From assembly GCA_002751075.1 (NCBI GenBank), contig NAOQ01000056.1, forward strand, positions 51,266 to 70,454: 19,189 nt of DNA, written 5' to 3'. Made by a program: the position numbers and the translations under genes. Positions 19,153-19,189 of the stretch are shown here, one piece after another (the stretch's first letter is position 1; each line of letters opens with the position of its first letter). Source of the DNA: Ichthyophonus hoferi. Lineage: Eukaryota > Opisthokonta > Ichthyosporea > Ichthyophonida > Ichthyophonidae. The notes below the pieces were generated by a model that saw nothing but the letters and a program-made list of their open reading frames with translations, had not been told where the DNA came from and did not search any database.

Positions 19153-19189
19153 GTCTTGGTAGCGTAGTTGGTAGCGCGTAGGTCTCATA
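19153..19189 (+). tRNA. tRNA-Met (CAT), 5' half, cut by window edge
   Basis: Reads as acceptor strand GTCTTGG, then TA at positions 8-9, D stem GCGT/GCGC around AGTTGGTA, base 26 G, anticodon stem TAGGT and loop CTCATA with anticodon CAT. The D arm TAGCGTAGTTGGTAGCGCG is very close to elongator tRNA-Met of animals. The 3' half lies outside the window, so the acceptor and T arms cannot be checked. Confidence 0.85.

Overview
The window is nuclear DNA from an intron-rich eukaryote, most likely an animal. It is AT-rich (about two thirds A+T by eye) and full of short tandem repeats. It holds one complete, finely split protein gene read with the standard code through GT-AG introns. I cannot name the species. 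The intron density and composition would fit an early-branching animal such as a sponge, placozoan or cnidarian, but this is inference.

Layout. Bases 1-3000 are non-coding apart from a short TACA repeat and one strong GC-rich hairpin. About 3010-3640 holds a worn Ty1/copia-type retroelement fragment. From 3743 to about 5003 a 500-600 bp unit occurs three times and carries hexanucleotide tracts. From about 4990 to 6735 there are seven tandem copies of a unit near 250 bp. From 7041 to 18308 lies a 15-exon gene on the + strand for the PIG-O subunit, GPI ethanolamine phosphate transferase 3. Its spliced product is 1091 residues, nearly the same as human PIGO (1089). After the gene comes about 840 bp of 3' flank, then the first half of a tRNA-Met(CAT) gene cut by the window edge.

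How it works. PIG-O acts in the ER membrane. It moves phosphoethanolamine from phosphatidylethanolamine onto the third mannose of the GPI anchor precursor, the group through which the finished anchor is joined to proteins. The catalytic alkaline-phosphatase-like domain is spread over exons 1-6, and the multi-pass membrane part over exons 7-15. Every exon junction keeps phase, so the gene looks intact.

I found no unknown protein system. The most unusual signals are in the DNA itself: a strong excess of the word ATTGG/CCAAT in exons and non-coding DNA alike, a tandem array with dimeric order just upstream of the gene, three X-box-like 14-mers in the first 2.4 kb of the gene, tandem splice sites that keep frame, and a long antisense reading frame in intron 13.
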